From HB2-32-21 sp003448675 (GTDB lineage: Bacteria > Pseudomonadota > Gammaproteobacteria > Pseudomonadales > Porticoccaceae), in assembly GCA_041584755.1 (NCBI GenBank), contig JBFHDK010000005.1:4063-68062 (forward strand): 64,000 nt of DNA. The letters are read 5' to 3'. How positions within the stretch are numbered: the stretch's first letter is position 1; each line of letters begins with the position of its first letter. Shown piece by piece: positions 37,249 through 45,457 of this stretch. The notes beneath the pieces are model-generated. The model made no database searches, had not been told where the DNA came from, and saw nothing but the letters and a program-made list of their open reading frames with translations. Both the position numbers and the translations under genes were made by a program.

Positions 37249-38340
37249 TTAGTAAACAATAATCCCGCGAATGTTTTTACCCTCGACCATGTCTTCAAAG
37301 CCCTGCTGAACTTCGTCAATGGAGTAAGTGCGTGAGCACATACGGTCCAGGTCCAGTTGCCCAGTTTCGTAAAAGCCAAGCAGCTTGGCAAAGTCCACTT
37401 TGGCGTTGGTGCTGCCGTAGATACAACCGCAGACCTTTTTCGAGGACAAGGGCATTTCCAGAGCGCTGAACTTGTACTCTTCCTCAGGGCTGCCGGCGCC
37501 AACCATACAGGTTGTTCCGCCACGGCGGGTGGCGGCATAGGCCTGGGCCGCAACGCCTGGTACGCCGATCACTTCAAAGGCGTAGTCAACACCGATGCCA
37601 CCGGTGATCTCCATAATTTGCGCAACCGGATCGCTGCTGGCGTTGACCGTGTGGGTAGCGCCAAAGTCGCGGGCTGCTTCCAGCTTGGCGTCGTTCAGAT
37701 CGACAGCGATCAGCGGGTTGGCGCCAGCAATCTTCGCGCCCTGCAAGGCGGACAGGCCAACACCACCGCAACCGAACACGGCAACGCTGCTGCCAGGTTG
37801 TACCTCGGCGGTGTTCAGCGCGGCGCCAGCTCCAGTCATGACGCCACAACCGACCAGTGCGGCGGCTTTCAGGTCATATTTCTTGTCGATGGCCACCACA
37901 CACATGGAAGGGCAGACCACCTGCTCGGCCATATTTCCCAACGCGGCAAAAGCGCCGATATATTCGCCATCGAGCTTGACGCGGCTGGTCCCATCGGGCT
38001 GCATGCCGGTGAAAATGTCCGTGGCGGTGCACAACCAGGGCTCCTGGTGCAGGCAGAAATAACATTCACCACACATGGGAATAAACGAAGTAATGACATG
38101 GTCGCCTACTTTGACGTTAGTGACGTTTTCGCCGACTTCCTCAACCACGCCCGCGCCTTCATGACCCAGGACGATCGGCGTTGGCATGGGCAGCTTACCC
38201 CCGAGTACCGCATTATCGGACTGGCAAATACCGGTGGCGACCATGCGCACCCGAACTTCATTCGCCTTGGGGGAATCATACTCAACTTCCTGTACCGAAA
38301 ATTCGTTAATTCCCGTCATTACAACTGCTTTTGCTTTCAT
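37249..38340 (-). CDS. Zinc-dependent medium-chain alcohol dehydrogenase
   Basis: 363 aa from the ATG at 38340, preceded by a GAGG-type site. Catalytic Zn ligands C39, H60 (GHEGAG) and C165 are present. Structural Zn ligands C90, C93, C96 and C104 (CGECYFC...C) are complete. The NAD site is FGCGGVG (about 189-195). It belongs to the MDR class I/III-like group, with similarity to the NDMA-dependent or aryl-alcohol type. The substrate is unknown. It is divergent from the small FNR-controlled ORF. Confidence 0.9.
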   Translation of the reverse strand: MKAKAVVMTGINEFSVQEVEYDSPKANEVRVRMVATGICQSDNAVLGGKLPMPTPIVLGHEGAGVVEEVGENVTNVKVGDHVITSFIPMCGECYFCLHQEPWLCTATDIFTGMQPDGTSRVKLDGEYIGAFAALGNMAEQVVCPSMCVVAIDKKYDLKAAALVGCGVMTGAGAALNTAEVQPGSSVAVFGCGGVGLSALQGAKIAGANPLIAVDLNDAKLEAARDFGATHTVNASSDPVAQIMEITGGIGVDYAFEVIGVPGVAAQAYAATRRGGTTCMVGAGSPEEEYKFSALEMPLSSKKVCGCIYGSTNAKVDFAKLLGFYETGQLDLDRMCSRTYSIDEVQQGFEDMVEGKNIRGIIVY

Positions 38341-38554
38341 ACCTAGCCTCAATGTCTGTTGTATATGTTTGTTGTGGTAATTGGCCTCAAGGGCGGTTAT
38401 TAGCCGCGATCAGTGGCGTATGCCCGTGAAAAACGACGCGCGGAATCTAGCACGGCAAGGCCGCCTTGTCAGCTTACTCAGGTTGACAAGACGGGAGGGC
38501 AAAAGTGTCGCCACGCGCGAAAGTTCAACTGGTATTCGGGTGTAATCCAAGGGC

Positions 38555-38597
38555 TTGACGGGTATCAAACCTTTGAGGTGCCGGCCTGGGCTAGAAT
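38555..38597 (+). promoter_or_regulatory. FNR/Anr-type class II promoter before the 73-aa ORF
   Basis: TTGAC-GGGT-ATCAA at 38555-38568 matches 9 of 10 consensus positions. -10 TAGAAT at 38592-38597 starts exactly 30.5 nt from the palindrome centre, the same spacing as at the Yip1-family gene. The predicted start near 38604 gives a leader of about 31 nt. Confidence 0.7.
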
Positions 38598-38634
38598 GAG
38601 GCGTTTTTCAACACTAAAGCGGGCGGAGTTAGCA

Positions 38635-38856
38635 ATGTCAGGTGAATCAACAAAGGCGAATGCAGTCATTACCCAGGCCCTGGAAGAGGCCGGTGCCAGT
38701 GCCAGCATGGACAAAGATGCCATGGGCCGGGCCCTGATTCAGGCGGTAGTGGAACAGTACCGCAGTTACCGTAGCGCCAGGGATATTGCCCAGGAGTTGG
38801 AATACCTGGCCGAATCCCTTGACGACGACGACCCCGTAGTAACACGGGGCTGTTGA
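38635..38856 (+). CDS. Small acidic protein of unknown function under an FNR-type promoter
   Basis: 73 aa. I do not recognise a family. The ATG at 38635 is preceded by GGCGGAG. In-frame starts farther upstream lie before the predicted transcription start. Predicted mostly helical: an N-terminal part SGESTKANAVITQALEEAG, a middle helix with MGRALIQAVVEQYRSYRSARDIAQELEYLAES, and an acidic end DDDDPVVTRGC with a lone terminal cysteine. There is no signal or membrane segment, so it is likely cytosolic. The promoter suggests low-oxygen induction. Confidence 0.75.
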   Translation: MSGESTKANAVITQALEEAGASASMDKDAMGRALIQAVVEQYRSYRSARDIAQELEYLAESLDDDDPVVTRGC

Positions 38857-38921
38857 TTGAGGTAATTCGTTGCTCTGATTCTTTCGCCGGAATACTCCGT
38901 GTACAGTCATCCGTCAGTCAA

Positions 38922-38950
38922 TTGCCTTCACTAACGTTCTTGTGTAGAGT
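38922..38950 (+). promoter_or_regulatory. Probable promoter of tRNA-Ser
   Basis: -35 TTGCCT (38922-38927), 17-nt spacer, -10 TAGAGT (38945-38950). The start would lie about 45 nt before the mature tRNA. Confidence 0.5.
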
Positions 38951-39001
38951 GGCCGCCCTTTTGCAGTGGTCGCGGAGCGCAACCCCGCCGCTGTATCCCA
39001 C

Positions 39002-39089
39002 GGTGAGGTGGCCGAGTGGTCGAAGGCGCACGCCTGGAAAGTGTGTATACGGAAACGTATCGAGGGTTCGAATCCCTCCCTCACCGCCA
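39002..39089 (+). tRNA. tRNA-Ser (anticodon GGA)
   Basis: 88 nt with encoded CCA. Acceptor stem GGTGAGG/CCTCACC, anticodon loop CTGGAAA (GGA), a long class II variable arm (TATACGGAAACGTATC) and T-loop GGTTCGAATCC. It marks the left border of a decayed accessory stretch. Confidence 0.97.
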
Positions 39090-39399
39090 TTCTACGATTA
39101 AGCCACAGTTGCTTCCCGTTTCCCTTGGCTCGAGATAAACGAGCTGTTGTTGACGGGAGGGGTGAGAGCCCTCTCGGTTCGACAAAATGCGCCTCAGGAT
39201 TTGGTCGGCAAGTGCAGCATCTTTGGCTGGCCTCGCCCGTTGATGAGGTGTTCGAGGGCGGTAAGCACGCGTTACGCTGGTCGCGGGAGATCGAACGCTA
39301 TGGTTAAACCCCAAAGCCATGGTTTTAGAGGACGTTAAATAATGGGTTACTACGTCCTTCTTCCAGCCTGTGATGCTTAAAGACACTGACCAGTGTTCG

Positions 39400-39719
39400 T
39401 TGGTGGGAGCTGATACAGCCAATGGTTCGGGTCTATTCCGCGCCAGGCGCTTCCTGGGCTAGATCCGGGGAAGCAGTCCCAATTCCTGGTAGATGCGGTA
39501 AACGTGCGTGTAGTTCCTGCCATGGCCTGACGCTGCCAGGGAGCAGGAATCGCAGGCCAAAGTCCTTGTTACTCTGGTTCTTGGTGAGCCGGATGAATTG
39601 ATCCGCAACCCCCGTATTCTCGCCGTTGAGAAGCCGCTGGTAGCGGCAACAGGTCTCACTAACCCCCGGGTATTCACAGATTCGGTGAGCGCTGAATAGC
39701 TGTTTTTTAAAAACCTCAT
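39400..39719 (-). pseudogene. IS3-family transposase OrfB fragment
   Basis: Two frames are needed. One gives AHRICEYPGVSETCCRYQ and RLTKNQSNKDFGLRFL; the other gives NYTHVYRIYQELGLLPRI, a stop, then PRKRLARNRPEPLAV. Together they match the N-terminal part of IS407-type OrfB (HKRVYRIYxELxLxLRIKPRKRL...EPLxV). At least one frameshift and one nonsense codon are present, and the DDE domain is gone. Confidence 0.75.
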
Positions 39720-39746
39720 TAGTTATCTCGCGGCGTCGAAACAGGT

Positions 39747-39956
39747 TTACGAACTTCCCCCAAAGTCTCCTTTACGAAACTTTCCTTGAATACACGCTTC
39801 GGCATACCTGTTTTTAAAGCGGCGGCTTTCCTCCGCCAGCGTGTTGAGTCTAGCCACTATGGATGGGTCCATGCTGCTGTACTTGGCTCGCCACTTGGAG
39901 AATGTCGCGCTACTCATGCAGTACGCGCGACTCAAAGTCGGGAGCGGGTACCCCAA
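39747..39956 (-). pseudogene. IS3-family OrfA fragment
   Basis: The reading MSSATFSKWRAKY...ARLNTLAEESRRFKNRYAEA matches the helix-turn-helix end and leucine-zipper of IS3-family OrfA (xxSATFYxWRAKYGGM...RLxxLExENRRLKxxxAEA). The N-terminal start of OrfA (normally KKxRFTEEQI) is not preserved in frame. Confidence 0.75.
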
Positions 39957-39960
39957 TCCC

Positions 39961-40310
39961 GCCTGGTTTGAATGTTGTTGGGATCTGGCTGTCCCAAAAT
40001 TTTAACCGTTTCTTGCAGAATCTACTTATCGCTAGACTACGAGAAGGTTCCAATTTTGATTACCCCTGATTTTCGAGGAGGTTACGATTCCCGAAATTAA
40101 GGTCTCAGTGTTTGGTAACACGGTCCAGAATTCATTCCGGCTATTACGCTGTTTCCGTTTGAAGCGCAGTACGAATAATTATTTTAGATAATAACAATAA
40201 TTCTGTTGAATTATGAAGGTAAGTCTGTCACCTTGCTTCGCGCAATTTTAAATCACACTGTAGGGTAAGCCCTGCAAAATATATAAATAAACTCTGATAC
40301 GGAGACTTTA
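39961..40310. other. AT-rich non-coding stretch before the DUF1329 gene
   Basis: No gene seen. From about 40165 the base composition becomes distinctly AT-rich (runs such as AATAATTATTTTAGATAATAACAATAATT), unlike the flanking core. It presumably contains the promoter of the DUF1329 gene, but no convincing -35/-10 pair stands out. Confidence 0.5.
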
Positions 40311-41726
40311 ATGGAGAGGGTAGTTAAGGTGCTAGCAATTAAGGTGCTAAGAGGTGGTCTAGGGGTATTGGTTGCAGGCTTGGTCGCTGCTGGCCATGTT
40401 ATGGCTGGGATTTCGGCGGAGGACCGAGCTCGAATTGGGCTGGAAGGCGCCGAGTTGACACCTTCGGGTGCGATTAGGGCGGGTAATGCGGAGGGAACTA
40501 TCCCCGAATTTAAGTACGAGCCCATCGTCCCGCCCGCTGACTTTTCCACAGGTGAATATCACACGGACCCGTTTCGTGAAGACCAGGTGCTGTTCAAAAT
40601 TACCGCGCAAAACTTCCAGGAGTATGCGGAAAAGTTGTCGATCGGGCAGCAGAATATGTTTAAAAACTACCCCGACTATTATATGAATATCTACCCGACT
40701 CGGCGTTCTGCGGTATTCAAACCTTACATATATGAGGCGGCGTTAAAGAATCTCGATCGCGCCGAGCTCGTCCGAGCCGATGTCAAAATGGGTATAGTCG
40801 GTTTCAAGGGTGCGCGTAAGGCATGGGCTTTTCCTATTCCGAAAAACGGAGATGAGGCCTGGATGAACCAGGCATCCAGGCCGGTCAATACCTGGATGGA
40901 TTCGGTAGAAACTACGATCGCGGTGACTAGCAGTGGTGATTACACGGTCAATAAGTTAAGCGTTCAGCAGCACTGGATGTGGAGTGATCCTGAGATATCC
41001 GATGAGGACTTCAACCCGGCTCAACAGGGCATGCTTTACAATCAGGTTTTGGTTGCACCACCGAAAGTTGCTGGACAGGTGGTTATGGCGCGAGACCCGG
41101 TGGTTTTTACGGAAGTGTTTCGTCGGGCTTGGGCCTACAGCCCGGGACAGCGACGCGTGAAGCGGGCGCCGCAGATCGTTTATGACAATCCGTTAACAGC
41201 GAGTGATGGTCTGGCCACTACTGATCAAGGCTGGGGTTTTAACGGGCCTAATGACCGGTTCAGTTATAAGCTGCTGGGACGAAAAGAAGTTTATGTGCCC
41301 TACAACCCCTACAAAATTCACGCTAAGGAAGCCACCCCGGACGTGGTTATTAACGACAAGGGGCGTATTAATCAGGAGTTCCTGCGTTACGAACTGCACC
41401 GGGTCTGGGTGGTGGAAGCGACGTTGAAAGAAGGTACCAATCACGACTACGGCAAGCGGGTTTATTATCTGGATGAAGACTCCTGGTGGATTATGCTTGT
41501 CGATGGCTACGATCGTCGTGGTGACATCTGGCGTCACTGGGAGGATCACCACGTCTTTTACTATGATACAGGCTTTATGAATCGAACCGCGGAAATTCAG
41601 TACGATTTCAATGCCCACCGCATGCTCTATCTCGGTTTCGATAAGAGTAAGGGGCCGGATTTCACCTGGCGTGCAAAGAACAACTATTTCACACCATCTG
41701 CGGTACGTAGGCGGGGTATACGATGA
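40311..41726 (+). CDS. DUF1329-family secreted protein
   Basis: 471 aa. N-terminal Sec-type signal (about 1-32, cleavage near HVMA-GIS). It is then a DUF1329 protein: family-like blocks LTPSGAIRAGNAEGTIPE, FKNYPDYYMNIYPTRRSAV, QRRVKRAPQIVYDNP and WRHWEDHHVFYYD. DUF1329 proteins are periplasmic or outer-membrane associated, usually encoded with DUF1302 proteins and RND transporters in steroid, terpene or lipid utilisation loci. Here neither partner is adjacent. GGAG ribosome site at the ATG. The exact function is unknown. Confidence 0.9.
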   Translation: MERVVKVLAIKVLRGGLGVLVAGLVAAGHVMAGISAEDRARIGLEGAELTPSGAIRAGNAEGTIPEFKYEPIVPPADFSTGEYHTDPFREDQVLFKITAQNFQEYAEKLSIGQQNMFKNYPDYYMNIYPTRRSAVFKPYIYEAALKNLDRAELVRADVKMGIVGFKGARKAWAFPIPKNGDEAWMNQASRPVNTWMDSVETTIAVTSSGDYTVNKLSVQQHWMWSDPEISDEDFNPAQQGMLYNQVLVAPPKVAGQVVMARDPVVFTEVFRRAWAYSPGQRRVKRAPQIVYDNPLTASDGLATTDQGWGFNGPNDRFSYKLLGRKEVYVPYNPYKIHAKEATPDVVINDKGRINQEFLRYELHRVWVVEATLKEGTNHDYGKRVYYLDEDSWWIMLVDGYDRRGDIWRHWEDHHVFYYDTGFMNRTAEIQYDFNAHRMLYLGFDKSKGPDFTWRAKNNYFTPSAVRRRGIR

Positions 41727-41761
41727 AGGTGTCGAATTAAATATAAAGTAAATGTTTTAGA

Positions 41762-41795
41762 AAAAAAGCCCGGTGTCTGAGTCCTGGGCTTTTTT
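41762..41795 (+). terminator. Intrinsic terminator after the DUF1329 gene
   Basis: Stem AAAAAAGCCC/GGGCTTTTTT, extended by a G-U and a G-C pair, loop about 10 nt, followed by T-rich sequence. It is the only strong hairpin in the 41727-41939 gap. Confidence 0.85.
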
Positions 41796-41939
41796 ATGCC
41801 CGTGATTAAGCCGTTATAAAGTCGTAGTGAGGGCCCTGTAAATAGGCTGCTGCAGCTTTAGTACGGAGTTTTTCCGTGCTTAATACAGGATATAAGAATA
41901 ATCGCGTAAAAATACAGCGGAGGCGCTTAAACTTGTCTT

Positions 41940-42125
41940 TTGCACATGGACAGTTTGTGGTTATCCGGTGATTCTATCATCACTCCTGGCCTGTTGCTGG
42001 CGTATATGCTGGGGAAATGCGCCAGTTCAATCGACGGGAAAAAATCATTTTTCGGGGTTTTTGCTGGATTCTTGCTGGTGTTATTAGTAGCGGTCTGGAT
42101 AGTCTTAAAAGTCCTTGATGATTAG
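41940..42125 (+). CDS. Possible small membrane protein (doubtful)
   Basis: 61 aa, with a second in-frame ATG at 41946. Two hydrophobic stretches (about 14-26 and 36-57) are separated by a lysine-containing loop, and the end is acidic (VLDD). No recognisable family and no good ribosome site. The two-helix pattern is the only support; it may be a chance reading in decaying DNA. Confidence 0.3.
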   Translation: MHMDSLWLSGDSIITPGLLLAYMLGKCASSIDGKKSFFGVFAGFLLVLLVAVWIVLKVLDD

Positions 42126-42208
42126 TCTAGTCAATCTTCAATGATGTTCTGATAGCGATAAGCGTGACTTCTGCTGTCCTTTAGTAAGACGTTACACATG
42201 ATACTTTT

Positions 42209-43021
42209 TTGCAGAGTGGCGAGGTCTCTGATTATCTCTTGGGGGGAGGTCATGTTTTTTTTGCCGCCCAACTCTCGTTCGATCTTTCGATGCGTGACCC
42301 ATGGTTGCGGCCCTCCCTGGCTACAGCCCATGTGCCCGGTCAACGGATGGCCGGATATCCGCTGGTTTTTTTATTCCGACCGCAGTCTTGGACATTGAGC
42401 CTGCCTGGCAAGGCTCGGCCGCCATGCGCGGGACGAGTAGCAATGTCGCAAATGTCCGGGACGTATTCGTCCCTCGAACGCTTGCGATCGGTGTCACTAG
42501 CCCGCTACTGATTGAGCGCCCCGATTACGACAGCCCGCCTTCGTTACTCTTTTTTTTCCAATTGGTGTGGGATTGCTTTTGGCACCCTGGAGAGTGCGTT
42601 ACAAAGAGCAATTGATGGTATTGGCTCGAAAATCTTGTCATTTAGTGGACACTCGCTGCGAGATCAGGTGCCGACCCAGGAGTGGATTGTCAATAGTGAT
42701 GCCGCGTTGCGGGCGGCACGTGCGGGCCACTTGGAGGCGATGGGCGCTGTTTGGCAAGCTGCCCAGTACGATGAGGAGGTGCCTCTGCGCTTGCGCGCAC
42801 AGGAGTATGCCTTTTACTACTATGCGATCGATGTTATTCGAGACACCATCAGTCGGCTCTATTCCCGTGGAGCTCGTGCGGCCTTTCAGCAGGGACATCC
42901 AGTAGAGCGCGCGCTGCGTAACCTCCATGCTATTGGCTTTGGTCTGGAGGCGGGCAGGCTGTTCCAGCATTCGGCTGGGCGCGTGTTGATGGGTGGAGAA
43001 CCCCTGGTCTCGGTATTCTGA
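42209..43021 (+). pseudogene. Truncated, frameshifted acyl-CoA dehydrogenase-like flavoenzyme (Acyl-CoA_dh_2 / DszC-HsaA type)
   Basis: The last 169 codons (42512-43021) read as the C-terminal helical domain of group-D flavin monooxygenases/acyl-CoA dehydrogenases (TLESALQRAID; PTQEWIVNSDAALRAARAG; GHPVERALRNLHAIGFGLE; AGRVLMGGEPLVSVF). Just upstream in another frame is the middle-domain pattern AMRGTSSNVANVRDVFVP. The two frames can be joined by small shifts at T-runs (T7 at 42366-42372, T8 at 42550-42557). The N-terminal half of the roughly 390-aa family is absent. Substrate unknown. Confidence 0.75.
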
Positions 43022-43286
43022 CGACCGCGACTAAAACAGCCATGGCAGGCAAATGGATAAGCCTAATAGAGAACGGCCTAATAGCAACCGGAAAGGCGAC
43101 ACCATGACAATGGCTACGATGGCCCTTTGCCAAGCGGAGTCGCGGGCTTAAGTTGACTTGTTCCGCGCGCAAGCACTGTATAACAAGCCAATAAAACAAT
43201 GAGCGGGTACCGACATACATTTTTAGCCGGCGGTTGTTTGCCCTCGGTCTCGTTACAGCCCTATGCGAATATAAAGCCCCAAAACC

Positions 43287-44333
43287 CTATTCACGGGGCG
43301 GCGGTGTGGAAATATATCGGTAATATATTCTTCCGCTTTCTTCCTTTAGTTCCGCATGTCCGCTTGCTTCGAGAATGTCGCAGTGGCCGAGAATTTCTGA
43401 CATCACTGGCACCAGTTGGTCCCGCCAGGCCTTGGGGAAGAGTTCCTTGCCGATTTCCATGGGCGTCATCCAATGGTTTTTTTCCAGAATGCGGCTGATT
43501 TTAAGTAGGCGCCGGTCAGTGGAGAGTTTGTAGGACTCGATAAGGTCGCGGTGATCGAGGATGGGTTCGCCATGGGACGGGTATGTCACTTTGGCAGGGT
43601 AGGGCGCGACTTTGGCCAGTGAATCCTGATACTCCACCAGTGAGGGTGGTCGGGGCTCGTTTTTGCCCCGGGGTATCTGCAGCAGGCACACTGGGGTGAT
43701 ATTGGGCAGCAGGTGGTCACCGGAAAAGAAGACTTGGGTCTCGGGCTGCCAGTAGACGACTTCGTCGGGGCAGTGGCCGGGGGTGTGGACCGTCTCCAGG
43801 TTGAAGCCGGGAATATCGATTCGCTCGCCATCCTTAAGCAGATGGGTGGGTTCCATAGGGTCGTAGGTGGCGGCAAAGCCGGCCCGTCGGGCCAGGGCTC
43901 TTTCGACGACTTCCTGCTCCACGCCCCAAAGGGAGTAACAATACAGCTCCATCTCCAGCCGCTCGGGTGGCGGACGCATTCTTTCCTGGGTGAGCCAGAG
44001 GTTTTCATGGGCCCACAGTTCGCAGCCGGAAGCTTCGTGAATGCGCGAAGCCTGGCCGTAGTGGTCGGTATGGCCGTGGGTGAGCAGGATCCTGCTGATG
44101 TCTTCAATGCGGCAATCCAGGGCCTTCAGGCCCTGGTTGAGCGCCTCCCAGGCTTCGTCGGAGCGAACGCCGGTGTCGATCAGAATCAGGTCTTCAGTGC
44201 CTTCTTCCGGAAATATGAGGTAGCTGTTGATATCACCGAGTCCGGGAAAGCCCGATGGTGTGGGTATGCGCCCGATCCGGGTGGAGCTCTCACGGTTAGT
44301 GAACCGGCGAACATCGACTTCTTCTGTGGCCAT
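43287..44333 (-). CDS. MBL-fold metallo-hydrolase with C-terminal winged helix (LACTB2-like)
   Basis: 348 aa. Zn motif H86-G-H88-T-D90-H91, then a histidine in HTPGHCPDEVV, an aspartate in FSGDHLLP and a late histidine in YPSHGEPI. Residues about 265-345 form a winged-helix-like tail (MTPMEIGKELFP...VMSEILGHCDILEASGHAEL). The family includes endoribonuclease- and thioesterase-like hydrolases; the substrate here cannot be told. It stands alone between the island and the rpsB operon. Confidence 0.88.
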   Translation of the reverse strand: MATEEVDVRRFTNRESSTRIGRIPTPSGFPGLGDINSYLIFPEEGTEDLILIDTGVRSDEAWEALNQGLKALDCRIEDISRILLTHGHTDHYGQASRIHEASGCELWAHENLWLTQERMRPPPERLEMELYCYSLWGVEQEVVERALARRAGFAATYDPMEPTHLLKDGERIDIPGFNLETVHTPGHCPDEVVYWQPETQVFFSGDHLLPNITPVCLLQIPRGKNEPRPPSLVEYQDSLAKVAPYPAKVTYPSHGEPILDHRDLIESYKLSTDRRLLKISRILEKNHWMTPMEIGKELFPKAWRDQLVPVMSEILGHCDILEASGHAELKEESGRIYYRYISTPPPRE

Positions 44334-44497
44334 GGAGCCTCAATAGTGGCGCTACAGGGGCCACATTTGCTGATTAAAGCCAACTATGATGGCTAAATTG
44401 GAAGCAATAAGGAAGGGGTTTCGCGATAACCAGCGGTAATGCCTTGCTTCCCCGCCTGCTAAAACGACTGGCTTTGCTTCTATATAAAGTGTGGATA

Positions 44498-44531
44498 TGG
44501 TATAAAGCGCGCCCGGCGGAATGGCCGCCGG
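44498..44531 (+). promoter_or_regulatory. rpsB promoter and leader hairpin
   Basis: Extended -10 TGG-TATAAA (44498-44506). The transcript would start near 44513, exactly where a perfect 7-bp hairpin CCGGCGG-AATGG-CCGCCGG (44513-44531) begins. The leader to rpsB is about 165 nt. In gammaproteobacteria the rpsB leader is a target for S2 autoregulation; that role here is inferred from position and structure. The rest of 44334-44677 holds no gene. Confidence 0.55.
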
Positions 44532-44677
44532 ATACAATCACTAAATTCTACATATACCGGCACATTGGTCCGGGTGCCCGATTTGATTTGAGCAGCGCTG
44601 TCGCCAGTGTTGACCAGCAATACGGGTTGGCCAATGGGGTATATGGATGTTTAACCCTAAATTGAGGAAATCTTATT

Positions 44678-45451
44678 ATGACCAGCGTTTCCATGCGCGA
44701 TATGTTGCAGGCCGGCGTTCATTTCGGCCACCAGACCCGTTTCTGGAACCCCAAAATGAGCCCCTATATTTTTGGCGCTCGCAACAAGATCCACGTTATT
44801 AATCTGGAGCACACACTGCCAGCGTTTAACGACGCCCTAGAGCAGGTGCGCCAGCTTGCCGCCAACGGCAACAAGATATTGTTTGTCGGCACCAAGCGCG
44901 CCGCGCAAAAGGCAATCAGGGAGCAGGCCGAGCGAGCTGGCATGCCCTACGTCAGCAACCGTTGGCTGGGCGGCATGCTTACCAATTACAAGACCATTCG
45001 TACGTCGATCAAGCGTTATCGCGACCTCGAGGCCCAGAGCCAGGACGGTACCTTCGACAAGCTGACCAAGAAAGAAGGGTTGATGCGTATCCGCAGCATG
45101 GAGAAGCTGGAGCGTTCCATCGGCGGTATTAAAGATATGGGTGGCCTGCCCGACGCGCTGTTTGTGATCGATGTCGACCACGAGCGTATTGCGGTTCAGG
45201 AAGCCAACAAATTGGGTATTCCCGTAATTGGTATTGTCGATACTAACAGCAACCCCGACGGCATTGATGTGGTGGTTCCTGGTAACGATGACGCCATCAG
45301 GGCGATTAATCTTTATACCGTCGCCATGGCTGATGCGATCCTGGCTGGTAAGTCTGGCGATGCCGAGCTGGCCGCTCAGGATGAGTTTGTCGAGGTGACC
45401 GAAGAGGAATCCGCGCCCGCGCCGGAGCCTGAATCCGAGAGCGCTGAATAA
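44678..45451 (+). CDS. rpsB: 30S ribosomal protein S2
   Basis: 257 aa. The N-terminus (MRDMLQAGVHFGHQTRFWNPKM) and RWLGGMLTNYKT are diagnostic. The C-terminal tail is acidic and proline/serine-rich, slightly longer than in E. coli. It is the first gene of rpsB-tsf-pyrH-frr. Confidence 0.99.
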   Translation: MTSVSMRDMLQAGVHFGHQTRFWNPKMSPYIFGARNKIHVINLEHTLPAFNDALEQVRQLAANGNKILFVGTKRAAQKAIREQAERAGMPYVSNRWLGGMLTNYKTIRTSIKRYRDLEAQSQDGTFDKLTKKEGLMRIRSMEKLERSIGGIKDMGGLPDALFVIDVDHERIAVQEANKLGIPVIGIVDTNSNPDGIDVVVPGNDDAIRAINLYTVAMADAILAGKSGDAELAAQDEFVEVTEEESAPAPEPESESAE

Positions 45452-45457
45452 GCCTGT

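Larger units (their letters stand above)
39395..39960 (-). mobile_element. Decayed IS3-family (IS407-like) insertion sequence remnant
   Basis: Minus strand carries an orfA fragment then an orfB fragment in the order expected for an IS3 element. The orfB part is frameshifted and interrupted by stops, and the DDE catalytic core is missing. No terminal inverted repeats or target duplication were identified. It begins about 300 nt after tRNA-Ser. Confidence 0.75.

Noticed and set aside
37357..38346. Plus-strand open frame opposite the alcohol dehydrogenase (329 codons)
   Set aside because: Composition typical of an antisense shadow; the dehydrogenase has all Zn ligands on the other strand.
42131..42343. 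Minus-strand 70-codon open frame overlapping the flavoenzyme remnant
   Set aside because: It overlaps the coding remnant, has no family and starts in sequence that belongs to the plus-strand pseudogene.
43053..43151. 32-codon plus-strand open frame after the flavoenzyme remnant
   Set aside because: Poor ribosome site, no homology recognised, in decaying DNA; too little support to list.
43148..43186. Promoter-like TTGACT ... TATAAC upstream of the MBL region
   Set aside because: The spacer is 20 nt and it points away from the minus-strand MBL gene, with no plus-strand gene downstream for over 1 kb.
39002..44650. Attachment-site duplication of the tRNA-Ser 3' end
   Set aside because: I looked for a second copy of the last 15-20 nt of the tRNA up to the rpsB promoter and saw none, so integration by a tRNA-targeting integrase is not shown.
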